A stretch of 64,000 nucleotides of DNA from Paenibacillus pasadenensis (GTDB lineage Bacteria > Bacillota > Bacilli > Paenibacillales > Paenibacillaceae). The stretch is taken from assembly GCF_023715725.1 (NCBI RefSeq), contig NZ_JAMBOT010000013.1, positions 1-64,000 of the forward strand, read 5' to 3'. Positions 42,779 to 51,770 of this stretch are shown one piece after another (position 1 is the stretch's first letter; each line of letters opens with the position of its first letter). The notes under the pieces were generated by a model, which was not told where the DNA came from, did no database searches, and saw only the letters and a list, made by a program, of their open reading frames with translations. Both the position numbers and the translations under genes were made by a program.

Positions 42779-42950
42779 CCGCGTTAATTGTTTGCCTCCT
42801 TGACGTTTAACGAAGCGTAGTACGCTTGTAGCGGTTGATGGCTTGACTTAAAGCTTCTACACCAAGGTAAAACGCGCCTCGGGCAACGTCGTCGATGAAC
42901 GAATTATCGGATGATAAAAGCTGCTCTTATCACGAAATACTTAAAATAAA

Positions 42951-42989
42951 AGAAAGAGTGTCCTAAATCAAACATAGGATACTCTTTCT
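42951..42989 (-). terminator. Terminator of the C39-like gene
   Basis: On the minus strand AGAAAGAGTATCCTA pairs with TAGGACACTCTTTCT (one mismatch), followed by TTTATTTT. It lies 12 bases after the last codon of the interrupted peptidase gene. Confidence 0.85.
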
Positions 42990-43000
42990 CCCCTAAATTA

Positions 43001-44098
43001 CTAGCTAATATTGAAGGTTACAGCACTTAATATTGGTGAATTTGTTGCGTAATCAAAGTATTTTTCTTGAGATGAGAATGTTGAACCATCATTATCGTGG
43101 ATTATAATAAGACTATCAAATGTATCGTATGCGTATCCTACACCTACAACCCAGTGATATGCATAAGCATAATTATGGTCAGGTTCAAAAAATGTTGTAT
43201 AGGAGTCAAATTTGACTGCAAGAGGGCGCCCATTATTTATTTCTCCTCTATAAGCAGTGTACGATGTAGCATCACCAGTTACTGAGACATACCCGTCGTC
43301 TGAAGCATGTGCTTTTAACCCACCTTTTAAAGAGCTTACAGACATACCATATGCTGCTCCACCGTGTGAACTATAAAAATGATTGATCATTGAACCTTTG
43401 GCCCAAAAGCTTTGCATGCCCCAAAGATTGGATTTCCCTTTGTTGAGTCTCCAGTACTCAGTTATTGCAGCCATTGTAGTCGGGCCACAAGCTGAACTCC
43501 GATAACTCGGGTCAACAACTGAATCCCACTGATCAAAAATTGGCACCGATAATCTTTGTTCTATTACAGTTGCGACAGCTAAAGTGGTCACTTCAGTGGT
43601 ATCTGATAAATAATTATTCCACGACTTATCAGCTTGATTACTTTCCTTCTATTTAAACTGTTCTTTAGTGTAAGTAATTGACTTATCCCTTCTTTGTATT
43701 TCTTCAAGGATAATATCGGATTCAGAAGCTTTAAACCCTGTCAGACCTCCAAAGTAATAGAGTCTGCTCGAACTGTCTATACTTAAGAATTTCATCTCTC
43801 CCCCACCAGCCGCTAGAATTGGAGATAGTTTTTTACTCGCTGATATTAACAAGAAATGCTCAGGAAATTGAAAATAGTAAGCAACAATTTGATTGTCTAC
43901 TCCGTACACCGCCTGGCTGGTTAAGATATTATCTATATCCTCTTCAAACCTCAGTTTTTTTAGTGCCTTTTCTGCAACTTTATCAATATCTTTAATTACC
44001 ACTTTATCCTTATCATTTGCTGCAAAAGCCGTTGTACTTGAAAGACTAAACGCTAAAATGGATACTAAAACTAGACCTGAGAATTTTCTAATAATCAA
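43001..44098 (-). pseudogene. C39-like cysteine peptidase gene interrupted by an in-frame TAG
   Basis: Two open frames are separated by one TAG (43649-43651) and are in the same frame, with 19 further sense codons between the stop and the first possible GTG of the second part. Together they give about 365 residues. First come a signal peptide (GLVLVSILAFSLSSTTAFA) and a PepSY/streptopain-like pro-region (DNQIVAYYFQFPEHFLLISASKKLSPILA). Then comes a papain-fold domain with catalytic Cys in SACGPTTMAAI, a His in AYHWVVGVGY and Asp in IIHDND. A TTG at 44098 with GGAGG upstream is the likely start. The remainder is intact, so the stop is recent, read through, or a sequencing error. The gene is AT-rich unlike its neighbours. 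Confidence 0.8.
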
Positions 44099-44120
44099 AG
44101 CCTCACCCTCCAAAATAGTT

Positions 44121-44140
44121 ATATGATAAGATAATCATAT
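44121..44140. promoter_or_regulatory. Inverted repeat between divergent genes
   Basis: ATATGAT-AAGATA-ATCATAT is a 7-bp dyad in the 83-base gap between the C39-like gene and the divergent membrane-protein gene. It could be an operator acting on both. The AT-richness of the region lowers confidence. Confidence 0.45.
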
Positions 44141-44181
44141 TCTTCCATTTTTGTAAACTAGTTTCCTAGGAGGTATAGCAA

Positions 44182-44628
44182 GTGAAAGAAATGAAGCATT
44201 TTCTCGTTTGTCTGGGAGGAATTTTAATTTTAGTTGCAGTTTTTCGTCTATTTGGTGAAATGTCTCCTGATGCAGGTGATATAAGTTCCAATGGGAACCC
44301 GATAGTGTTATTTTGGATCCCTGTCTATTCATTATTAATCCTTATATGCATAACAATATTTAGATTAATAAAAAAAACCACAAAAAATACGAAATCAAAC
44401 AAACTGAAAAAAATTTTATATCTCTCAATATTAAGCTTAATCATCAGTATCTCGTTTAATTTGTTTTCAATCTATACAAATCTGAACTCGTTACAATTTC
44501 ACAAACATATTGCATCGGTTCATTTTAACAGCATCATTTTTGATGTTTGGAATCTAATTACACTCATTATTTTTTCTTGCTTCCTCGCAATATGGTCCAA
44601 CTTTCGTTGTGTTAAATTGAAATCATGA
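44182..44628 (+). CDS. Four-helix membrane protein of unknown function
   Basis: 148 residues with about four hydrophobic segments (8-22, 41-60, 74-95, 120-140) and a Lys-rich cytoplasmic loop (RLIKKTTKNTKSNKLKK). AGGAGG lies 8 bases before the GTG at 44182, which makes this start convincing. Codon use is AT-rich like the divergent C39-like gene and unlike the rest of the window. No family is recognised. It might be an immunity or accessory membrane protein linked to the neighbouring peptidase gene, but nothing in the sequence proves it. Confidence 0.7.
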   Translation: MKEMKHFLVCLGGILILVAVFRLFGEMSPDAGDISSNGNPIVLFWIPVYSLLILICITIFRLIKKTTKNTKSNKLKKILYLSILSLIISISFNLFSIYTNLNSLQFHKHIASVHFNSIIFDVWNLITLIIFSCFLAIWSNFRCVKLKS

Positions 44629-44673
44629 GAAACATAACGATTTTAAAATTATTTCATTTCCAATCCCCAGAAA

Positions 44674-44713
44674 AGCAAATCCCCCTCAGAAACTCTGCCG
44701 AGGGGGATTTGCT
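44674..44713 (-). terminator. Terminator of the DUF4091 operon
   Basis: A 14-bp stem (AGCAAATCCCCCTC and its complement) with a 12-base loop is followed on the minus strand by TTTTC. It lies just after the stop of the 666-residue DUF4091 gene and could also stop the converging membrane-protein transcript. Confidence 0.88.
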
Positions 44714-44726
44714 TTATCAAGTACGA

Positions 44727-46727
44727 TTAGTCATCGTCTCCGTCATCGCCGCAATCATTATCATGATCATGATCGTGGTCATCGTCATCCTTACCGCCAT
44801 GCTTCTTTCCCTTACCTTTGCCGTCTTTGCCGCCCTTGTCCTTATCCTTATCTTTATCCTTGCCCTTATCCTTCACGCAAATCGAAGACGAAACGTCTTC
44901 GCCGGCAGCGGCGCGCACCAGCTCTTTTTGCGCATCGGAGATCAGCCCGATGTCCGTTTCATAATCGTTGCCTGACCGAATAATCTCGTTCACTAGAGCG
45001 TCGGCTGCCGTCGGGTCTGCGGCCTTCAAAATGCGAAGCAGCTCATGCTCCTGAGAAGCCTGCCGCAGAGATTCCAGCCGGATCGAGCTGCGAATCTTCA
45101 TATTAGCCGGATCCGGGTAAGTAAAGTTGCCGTCCCCGAGCACTCTGGCGTACATCTGATCGGTTGGATAATTAGGGAACGAGCCGTAGTGATTCGCCCA
45201 TGTGTTCCACTGATTAAGCCCCCAGTTCAAATATCCGCTCATGCCCCATTTGAAGGACAGCCAGCCGAGCAGCTCTCCATGCCAGACAGGCCGGTCGATG
45301 ATCGTGTTCAAGTAGTTGTCGCTGACTGGGTCCATTGAGGTGTACATCCACAGATCTTCTCCCGGATTCCGGTAGCTTTCGACCTCTGCCGCATTCAGCT
45401 GGTAGTTGTTGAGCATGACTGCAGGCGTATCGATCATATCCTGCAGACTCTGCAGGCTCCATGCCACGACCGCCTCCTCCGTTTTCATGCCCGGAGCGTA
45501 CGTGTCGATCAGATTGCTCAGCACCGGATAAAGCGACTGCTGGAACGTCTGGCCGGGCTCATCAATGACATGATGCTCAAATATGCTGCTCCAGCCTTTC
45601 ACTGCCAAATGCCCGTGAAGAGCGGTCAAATATTGTGTTAAGTAGCTCGTCACGGCCGCAGGCTCCAGATCGTAGCGGATCAGCCGCGTGAGCGGCGCAC
45701 CGGTCGGATTGGCCGGGTCATGCGCCAGCGTTTCGACAAAGGTGTTGGAGTAATCCGAGTTGGAGCCGGGCACGGAAGAATCCAGCTCGGCGCTGTCGGC
45801 CTTGTACTTGGACAGCGGTCCGCCAACGAATTTTTGAATGCCGCCATTATCCTTGAAGAATTGGATAAACGAATCGAAGAAGCTCCAGTCAAACGTCACC
45901 GTGCCGTCCGCCGCAACCTTTGTGCCCGGGGCTTTCAGCAGCAGATCGAGCTGATTGACCTTAAGCACATTGAGCCGGTTTTCCTTCATCAGCTTGGCGA
46001 ATTCGCCCATGATGCCCCACCAGGCGGCGGAACCCGTCGTCGTCCCGAAATTGTCGTTGATGACGTCGGCTGTCGTATCAAAGTTGCCGACCAGCTGCGC
46101 CCACAGCTCCGTGCTGTACGCATTCGGAGAGCTGGCGTCCGGCAGCGTCACATCGGCCACCTCTACGCTCACGCTGATCGGAAAATTGCCCTTTGTAGAC
46201 TTGACGGTAACCGTTCCCGTATAGGTGCCGGTTGCCGTTCCCGCCGGCACCTTCACCTTGATCCAGATCGGCTGGGTCGTATTGGCGGCAACGGCACGGG
46301 AGAGATCGTTAGACAAAATTTCAGGGAAATTCTCCGTCGTTCCCGGCGCTACCGTACGAACTGGACCTGAAACGCTTTGCGAATTGCTGTCCGTCTTAAT
46401 GTAATCGATAAAATGATACTTAAAGCTGGAAGCGGGCAGCTTTTTGTTTCCTGACTTAAACGCAGAGAACACAACCTGGTTAATCGTCGAGCTCTGATTG
46501 GAGCGGTATAAAATTTGGAACGGCTCAATCGCATTTTTTGCAGATACAATTCCCATGCTCGTCGGCAGAACGGAAGGCATTGGCGTGTCCTGAAACACGT
46601 TAACCCGCCAGTCGGACGTCCACGCCCCCGTTAACGGGGAGGCGGCCGCTTTTGGAACTGGCGCGACGCCTGCGGAGCATAAAGCCAAGATCAGGATTGC
46701 CGAGACGATCATCGTAAATCGTTTCAT
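44727..46727 (-). CDS. Secreted DUF4091/GH123-like hydrolase with a charged tail
   Basis: 666 residues with a signal peptide (cleavage near KAAA-SP). The N-terminal beta-sandwich (residues about 35-200) is followed by the DUF4091 TIM-barrel-like domain. The Asp-Glu pair in HHVIDEPG matches the catalytic D-E of GH123 N-acetylgalactosaminidases, a family first characterised in Paenibacillus. WMYTSMDPVSDNYLNTIIDRP and YLNWGLNQW are also family-like. The last 48 residues are unusual: Lys-Asp-Gly repeats, then an Asp/His run (DDDDHDHDHD). That tail might bind metal or wall polymers. The gene follows a paralogue by 31 bases. Confidence 0.75.
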   Translation of the reverse strand: MKRFTMIVSAILILALCSAGVAPVPKAAASPLTGAWTSDWRVNVFQDTPMPSVLPTSMGIVSAKNAIEPFQILYRSNQSSTINQVVFSAFKSGNKKLPASSFKYHFIDYIKTDSNSQSVSGPVRTVAPGTTENFPEILSNDLSRAVAANTTQPIWIKVKVPAGTATGTYTGTVTVKSTKGNFPISVSVEVADVTLPDASSPNAYSTELWAQLVGNFDTTADVINDNFGTTTGSAAWWGIMGEFAKLMKENRLNVLKVNQLDLLLKAPGTKVAADGTVTFDWSFFDSFIQFFKDNGGIQKFVGGPLSKYKADSAELDSSVPGSNSDYSNTFVETLAHDPANPTGAPLTRLIRYDLEPAAVTSYLTQYLTALHGHLAVKGWSSIFEHHVIDEPGQTFQQSLYPVLSNLIDTYAPGMKTEEAVVAWSLQSLQDMIDTPAVMLNNYQLNAAEVESYRNPGEDLWMYTSMDPVSDNYLNTIIDRPVWHGELLGWLSFKWGMSGYLNWGLNQWNTWANHYGSFPNYPTDQMYARVLGDGNFTYPDPANMKIRSSIRLESLRQASQEHELLRILKAADPTAADALVNEIIRSGNDYETDIGLISDAQKELVRAAAGEDVSSSICVKDKGKDKDKDKDKGGKDGKGKGKKHGGKDDDDHDHDHDNDCGDDGDDD

Positions 46728-46758
46728 ATCCTATCTCTCCTCTGCGATTCGGATCGAT

Positions 46759-48414
46759 TTAAGTTGCGAACTCAGATACTTCCGACAGCTTGCGGTTAAT
46801 TTGCTCCCGCTTGCGAAGCAGCCATTCCGCTTCCCGCGGATACGAGCTGAACGTCAGCGGGCTTTCCAGTCCCTCTTCCAGCAGCTCCAGAACAGCAGCA
46901 CGGCCGATGCGCAACTCCAGGCCTTGCAGCGCTCTTAGATCCTGCAGCGCCTCGCGAACCACCTGCAGCCGGAGCGATTCCAGCGGTCCGTCCGGGCCGG
47001 GATAAACGATGAACGCGTCGCCAGCCGGGAAGCCTCCGTCTGCGTCCGTGACGCGGAACGGATCAATCGTTTTGATGGAATACTGCGAGTACCAGAAGTT
47101 ATATCCCCATTGCAGGAACCCGGCAATGTTGTGCTTGTAGAGCTGCATTCCGAGAATACGGCTGCGGGCAGACGGGAACGCAAAGAAACGGTTGGCCACG
47201 TCCTGATACTGGGCGCAGCAGTAGTAGGTCCACAGGTTCTCCACGCCATTTTCGAGAAACGGCTCAATGTGGTTGTTCGCTGGAACTGGAATCGGCACCA
47301 GCCCCTGCTCGTAGAACTCATATTCCGAAAGCGCGTCGAACACCTTAAAACCTTTAATATACGGACGAAGCAGCTCGCTTGCCGCGCGGTAGGAATCGAT
47401 GGAGTTCATCGTCGGTTCGTCTGATACATGGAAATAAACGCTTTCCTTCAGGCCGTTCACTTCAATAAAGCGAACCAGCTCCGGCAGAAATTGCGCCAGA
47501 AATGCGCTGTACTCCGCTCCGCCCGCATCTGTTTCCCAGCCGAACAGCTTCTCTTCACGGCCTCCAACGCTGCCGACGATTTTAGGCGCATGTTTTGCGC
47601 CCCACTGCGTAAACAGATGGCTCATCTCCAAATACTGCACGCCGGAAGCTTTTGCCATATCAAACCAGCGCTGCAGCCGTTCGAAGCCGAAGCTGTAAAC
47701 GTTTCCGTTTTTCTCCACGTCTACAAGCTGCACGGTAGGGCGCTCTCCGCCGACCTGCGTATCCAGAGGGGGAGTGAACAGCGGCGTCAGCAGCATGTTG
47801 ATTCCGCTTTTTACAGCGGTGCGCACAAACTGCTCCACAAGCCGCCAATGCTCCTCGCTCCATACATCAACTTTGTAATGCGTGGCAATGCAGTCCGTGT
47901 GGAACCATTCCGTATGAATCAGACTTTGCGGCGGGAGTGCTGCAGGCAGCAGCTCCAGCTCGAAGCTGGACGTTCCGAGCGTCTCTCCCTCCTCCGATTG
48001 CAGCGACAGAGCAATTTCATATAGGCCCGGCGCGGCCCCGGAGTCAGGCTCTACCGTCACCCACAGCGAGCGCCATTGGTTCGGCAGGCAAACAAGACCT
48101 TCATTTAGCGGATACAGAGGGTCGGGGTACAAGCCCGGAGTGTCGCGCAGCAAAAAACCGTCGTGATCGGCGTACATGGGAAACTCCGCAGGCACGAGAC
48201 CTACTTCGCGGATCGTCACCGAGCCCGGCAGCGCGCTTTTCGCTTCGGCACGGACATGTTTAATCTGACGGTCCGACCGGTACGCAAGCTGAAACGAGTA
48301 CGTCTCGTTCAGAAGCGCCGAAGCTTGTTCAAACGGCTCCGCATTCAGCGGCTCATCGGCAAACACTTTGACTAGGGAATGAATCGTTCTCGTTTCAAAA
48401 GGAAATTTACTCAA
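46759..48414 (-). CDS. DUF4091/GH123-like hydrolase
   Basis: 551 residues without a signal peptide, so probably cytoplasmic. It has the same design as the next gene. An N-terminal beta domain (TIREVGLVPAEFPMYADHDGFLLRD) precedes the barrel with HTEWFHTDCIATHY, the D-E pair in YFHVSDEPT, ENLWTYYCCAQ and GFLQWGYNFW. It begins with TTG at 48414, seven bases after GGGGAG. One secreted and one intracellular relative in one operon suggest stepwise breakdown of an amino-sugar glycan. The substrate is inferred from GH123 only. Confidence 0.78.
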   Translation of the reverse strand: MSKFPFETRTIHSLVKVFADEPLNAEPFEQASALLNETYSFQLAYRSDRQIKHVRAEAKSALPGSVTIREVGLVPAEFPMYADHDGFLLRDTPGLYPDPLYPLNEGLVCLPNQWRSLWVTVEPDSGAAPGLYEIALSLQSEEGETLGTSSFELELLPAALPPQSLIHTEWFHTDCIATHYKVDVWSEEHWRLVEQFVRTAVKSGINMLLTPLFTPPLDTQVGGERPTVQLVDVEKNGNVYSFGFERLQRWFDMAKASGVQYLEMSHLFTQWGAKHAPKIVGSVGGREEKLFGWETDAGGAEYSAFLAQFLPELVRFIEVNGLKESVYFHVSDEPTMNSIDSYRAASELLRPYIKGFKVFDALSEYEFYEQGLVPIPVPANNHIEPFLENGVENLWTYYCCAQYQDVANRFFAFPSARSRILGMQLYKHNIAGFLQWGYNFWYSQYSIKTIDPFRVTDADGGFPAGDAFIVYPGPDGPLESLRLQVVREALQDLRALQGLELRIGRAAVLELLEEGLESPLTFSSYPREAEWLLRKREQINRKLSEVSEFAT

Positions 48415-48672
48415 GTCATTTCTCCCCTTCGGTTCGTATCGTTGGCAATCCGCTCCGATCCGCTATTGCCTCCTCCCCTGCCCATCGGACTTGCAGCGTC
48501 GCTGGAGTCCAAGCGATCCTCAAGGACACTATAACGTCTGCTGCGGCAAGGAAAAAATAGCATCATTTCGGATTTTGTACCATTATTATAGATCGTTAAT
48601 CTACCAGGTTTAGGTATGTTATACTCATTGGCACAGGTCAAGCACACCATTGGATAAGGGGTACTCGAGCTT

Positions 48673-50394
48673 ATGCTGAACAAAATCAGAAACGGCAGCC
48701 TGAAAACAAAAATCACGCTCGCTTTTGTCGCGCTTATCGTACTTCCTTTTTCGATCCTCTGCGCTTACAGCTACGTTCAGACGAGGACGTACGCTCACTC
48801 CCAGCAGCAAAACAGCTCCCGGCTTGTACTGGAGCAAATCCGATTCAATCTGAAAAACAAACTCGACATTGTAGAAAGCGTTAGCAACAACATTTCGTAC
48901 AACTCACTGCTGCAAACGTTTCTGGGCGAGCCGTTTGATCCCGACACGGGCTCCTTCGAAATGTACCGGAAAGAGATTGTGCCGCTCGTAAACTACGCTA
49001 AAATCTATCATAAAGTCAATATACAGAACATCAACGTCTATTTTCGCAATACTTCCATTCCGGAAGGCTACGGCTCCTTCTATTATGACTCTCAGCTGAA
49101 GGACAAGGAATGGTACCGGGCGTTTCTGGAATCGGATGAACGCTCGGTCTGGTACCGCAACGGCTCCGTATACTCCTATCTCCAAAAAATATATTCGCTG
49201 AACGGCAAATATTTGGGGATGACGAGCATCGAGCTGCCGGAAAAGGATTTGTTTCAATCGCTGGACGGCATGCCGCTCGGCGATAACAGCTTGCTCATCT
49301 GGGACAGCAGCGGCTCGCTGATCCACCGGATCGGCAATGCTCCGCTTCCTTCCAGCCAGCTGCCCTCCAAAACGGCGAACCAATCCGATTCAACCGCAAA
49401 AGCTGCGGGCGGACGGCTGCTGCTGCAGGAGCCGCTGAACGAGCTGGGACTAACGATCGGCCTCTCTTCTCCGGTCTCGTTTGCCGCTGGCAATCTGCAG
49501 ACCATCACCTCCTTTGCATCCATTGCAACGCTTGTGCTGTTGATCACTCTGTTTTATTTTGTGCTGAAAATGGTTCTGACGACGATCAACCGCAGCATCC
49601 GCTCCATGGATCAGGCGATCCAGACCGGGTTCCAGACCGCAATTCCCGTCGGCCGCAACGATGAGCTCGGCGTCATCTCGGAGCGTTTCAACACGCTGCT
49701 GGAACGAATCAATACGCTGATGAAGGATATTATCAAAAAAGAAACGCTTCATAAGGACGCACAGCTGAAGGCGCTGCAATATCAGATCAACCCGCACTTT
49801 ATTTACAATACAATTGATATTTTCAGCGCGCGGATGGAGCTGGCCGGACTGTACGACGTATCGGAGGCGTGTTCGGATTTTGGCAAAATGCTTCGTTACA
49901 ACGCTTCCGGCAGCTCCATGTCGGCGACGATCCGCGAGGAGCTGAACTATGTGCGGAGCTACATCAGCCTGCAAAGGCTGAAATACGGCGATCAGATTCG
50001 TCTGTCCATTGATGCCCCCAATGATTTGGCGGGCGAACGCATGGTCAAATTCATTTTGCAGCCCATTGTCGAGAACAGCATCAAGCACGGCCTGTCGCGG
50101 GAGCGGCCGCTGGAAATCCGCATCCGGGTGTTTAAAACGGAGCCGGGCTCCGTTCATATCGTCATTGAGGACGATGGCGCCGGCATTAGCGCCGGCAGAC
50201 TGGCGGAGCTGAACGAGCGTCTTCGGCAGCCCGACCCGCTGCGTCTGCAAAACGAAGAGAGCCGGGAGAGCATCGGGCTTGGCAATATTAACGAACGGAT
50301 GACGCTGTTTTACGGAGAAAAGTATTACATCCAAATGGACAGCACCCCCGGCGAGCGGACGTTAACAACGTTGACGATGCCGCAGACAGGATGA
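48673..50394 (+). CDS. Orphan YesM-type sensor histidine kinase
   Basis: 573 residues. The N-terminal membrane segment is ITLAFVALIVLPFSILCAYSYV, and an extracytoplasmic Cache-like sensor and a second segment near 275-298 follow. Then come a HAMP-like linker (MDQAIQTGFQTAIPVGRNDELGVISERFN), the phospho-acceptor region LKALQYQINPHFIYNTIDIF and an ATPase domain with QPIVENSIKHG, DDGAGIS and IGLGNINERM. No response regulator is adjacent. It diverges from the DUF4091 operon and may control it through the YesN-like regulator at 40.3 kb or one elsewhere. Confidence 0.9.
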   Translation: MLNKIRNGSLKTKITLAFVALIVLPFSILCAYSYVQTRTYAHSQQQNSSRLVLEQIRFNLKNKLDIVESVSNNISYNSLLQTFLGEPFDPDTGSFEMYRKEIVPLVNYAKIYHKVNIQNINVYFRNTSIPEGYGSFYYDSQLKDKEWYRAFLESDERSVWYRNGSVYSYLQKIYSLNGKYLGMTSIELPEKDLFQSLDGMPLGDNSLLIWDSSGSLIHRIGNAPLPSSQLPSKTANQSDSTAKAAGGRLLLQEPLNELGLTIGLSSPVSFAAGNLQTITSFASIATLVLLITLFYFVLKMVLTTINRSIRSMDQAIQTGFQTAIPVGRNDELGVISERFNTLLERINTLMKDIIKKETLHKDAQLKALQYQINPHFIYNTIDIFSARMELAGLYDVSEACSDFGKMLRYNASGSSMSATIREELNYVRSYISLQRLKYGDQIRLSIDAPNDLAGERMVKFILQPIVENSIKHGLSRERPLEIRIRVFKTEPGSVHIVIEDDGAGISAGRLAELNERLRQPDPLRLQNEESRESIGLGNINERMTLFYGEKYYIQMDSTPGERTLTTLTMPQTG

Positions 50395-50540
50395 TCTCCT
50401 CTGTCCATTCGTTGGGATATCACTAGCATGGTACCAGTAAATTGAATGGAAGCGTTACTCTAATTTCACGTCATTAATCCCTTTTTCCAGGCAAGTTTGA
50501 GATCGGCTTGGAATAATGAAGCTAGAGGGGGGATTCCATC

Positions 50541-51698
50541 ATGACGGCTCCAGCGGCCATTTACGGGCATTGCAGCATACGCTTTCGACGGCTTCGGGAC
50601 GTTTTTATAGCCAATTTTCAGGAACGGGGAGAGGTCGGCGCTGCGTTATGCGTCTATCAAGGCGGCGAAAAAGCCGTCGATCTTTGGGGCGGCGTTGCCC
50701 GTCCCGCTGACGATGCGGCTTGGCAAGCCAATACGCTCGTGTGCATGTTTTCCGTCGGCAAGTCGCTCGCGGTTCTCTGCACTTTGATGCTGGCCGATCG
50801 AGGCGTAATCGGACTTGACGCGCCGGTCGCGCGTTATTGGCCCGAATTCGCCCGCTGCGGCAAGTCTGCCATTACGGTACGTATGCTGCTAGGAGGCTTG
50901 TCCGGCGTTCTCTACGCCGATGCCGCTCCGGACGGCGCAGGCTTGGATTGGGATGTTATGATTAAGGCGTTTGAACGGCAGGTTCCGGCATGGGTGCCGG
51001 GAAAAGGCCACGCCTATCATTCCATGAGCCTCGGCTACCTGCTTGCGGAGCTAGTCTATCGGGCAGACGGCCGAACGTTCAACCGTTTCCTGGCCGATGA
51101 AGTCACCGGACCTCTTGGCGCCGAGTTTGCATTCGGTCTAAACGATGAGCAAATCAGCCGCTGCGCCGATATTATTTCGAATCCGGCGAATGTTTCGCTC
51201 AGCGAAATGTCCAACCCGAACACGCCTCTTGGACGGGCGTGGAGAATTACGCCCCAGTTGGAGGGCGGAGTGAACAACGCTGAATTTCGGCGCGGCTTCC
51301 TCCCCTCCAGTAACGGTCACGGCACCGCGCGTGCGGTCGCAAAAATTTACGCGGCGTTGTCAGGCCAGCACATTGGAAAACGTCTGCTGTCCCCTCAAAT
51401 GATTCATCTGGCCCGGCAGCAAATGTGGAACGGGATCGATGCTATGACCGGCAACCATTACCGCTACGGACTTGGCTTTTTTCTGCAAGGCTGCCCGCTG
51501 GTGCCACTAGGACCGAATAACAGCACCTTCGGCCATCCCGGACTAAGCGGTGCGCTTGCCTTTGCCGATCCCCTGGAGAGACTCTCGTTTTGTTACAGCC
51601 CCAACTTCATGGCCGGGGGCGCAGGCGTCGGAGACCGCTGCGAAGCGCTCGTTGATGCGCTTTACCGCGATATCGCCGCTGCCAGCAGCAGTGTGTAG
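50541..51698 (+). CDS. Serine beta-lactamase-like hydrolase
   Basis: A 385-residue protein of the beta-lactamase/penicillin-binding fold without a signal peptide, like EstB-type esterases. The nucleophile motif S-x-x-K is in MFSVGKSLAV (about residue 71), the second-motif Tyr is in YHSMSLGYLLAELV, and the third motif is HPG in place of KTG (TFGHPGLSGALAFADP). GGGGGG lies 8 bases before the ATG. It is probably an esterase or amidase, not a true beta-lactamase. It stands alone next to the converging inositol operon. Confidence 0.85.
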   Translation: MTAPAAIYGHCSIRFRRLRDVFIANFQERGEVGAALCVYQGGEKAVDLWGGVARPADDAAWQANTLVCMFSVGKSLAVLCTLMLADRGVIGLDAPVARYWPEFARCGKSAITVRMLLGGLSGVLYADAAPDGAGLDWDVMIKAFERQVPAWVPGKGHAYHSMSLGYLLAELVYRADGRTFNRFLADEVTGPLGAEFAFGLNDEQISRCADIISNPANVSLSEMSNPNTPLGRAWRITPQLEGGVNNAEFRRGFLPSSNGHGTARAVAKIYAALSGQHIGKRLLSPQMIHLARQQMWNGIDAMTGNHYRYGLGFFLQGCPLVPLGPNNSTFGHPGLSGALAFADPLERLSFCYSPNFMAGGAGVGDRCEALVDALYRDIAAASSSV

Positions 51699-51720
51699 AA
51701 CGTCTGAATAGCAAATTAAA

Positions 51721-51754
51721 CAGGACGAAGGAGCCCTCGCGGCAGCTTCGTCCT
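51721..51754. terminator. Bidirectional terminator between the hydrolase gene and iolB
   Basis: A stem CAGGACGAAG / CTTCGTCCTG with a 14-base loop lies between the converging stops. T-rich tracts follow on both strands (TTCTTG and TTTAATTTG). Confidence 0.75.
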
Positions 51755-51770
51755 GTTCTTGTTAATGGAG

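Noticed and set aside
43001..43591. Separate second gene starting at GTG 43591
   Set aside because: The frame is continuous upstream to the TAG, the GTG has no ribosome site, and the catalytic domain would lack its signal and pro-region. One interrupted gene explains both parts.
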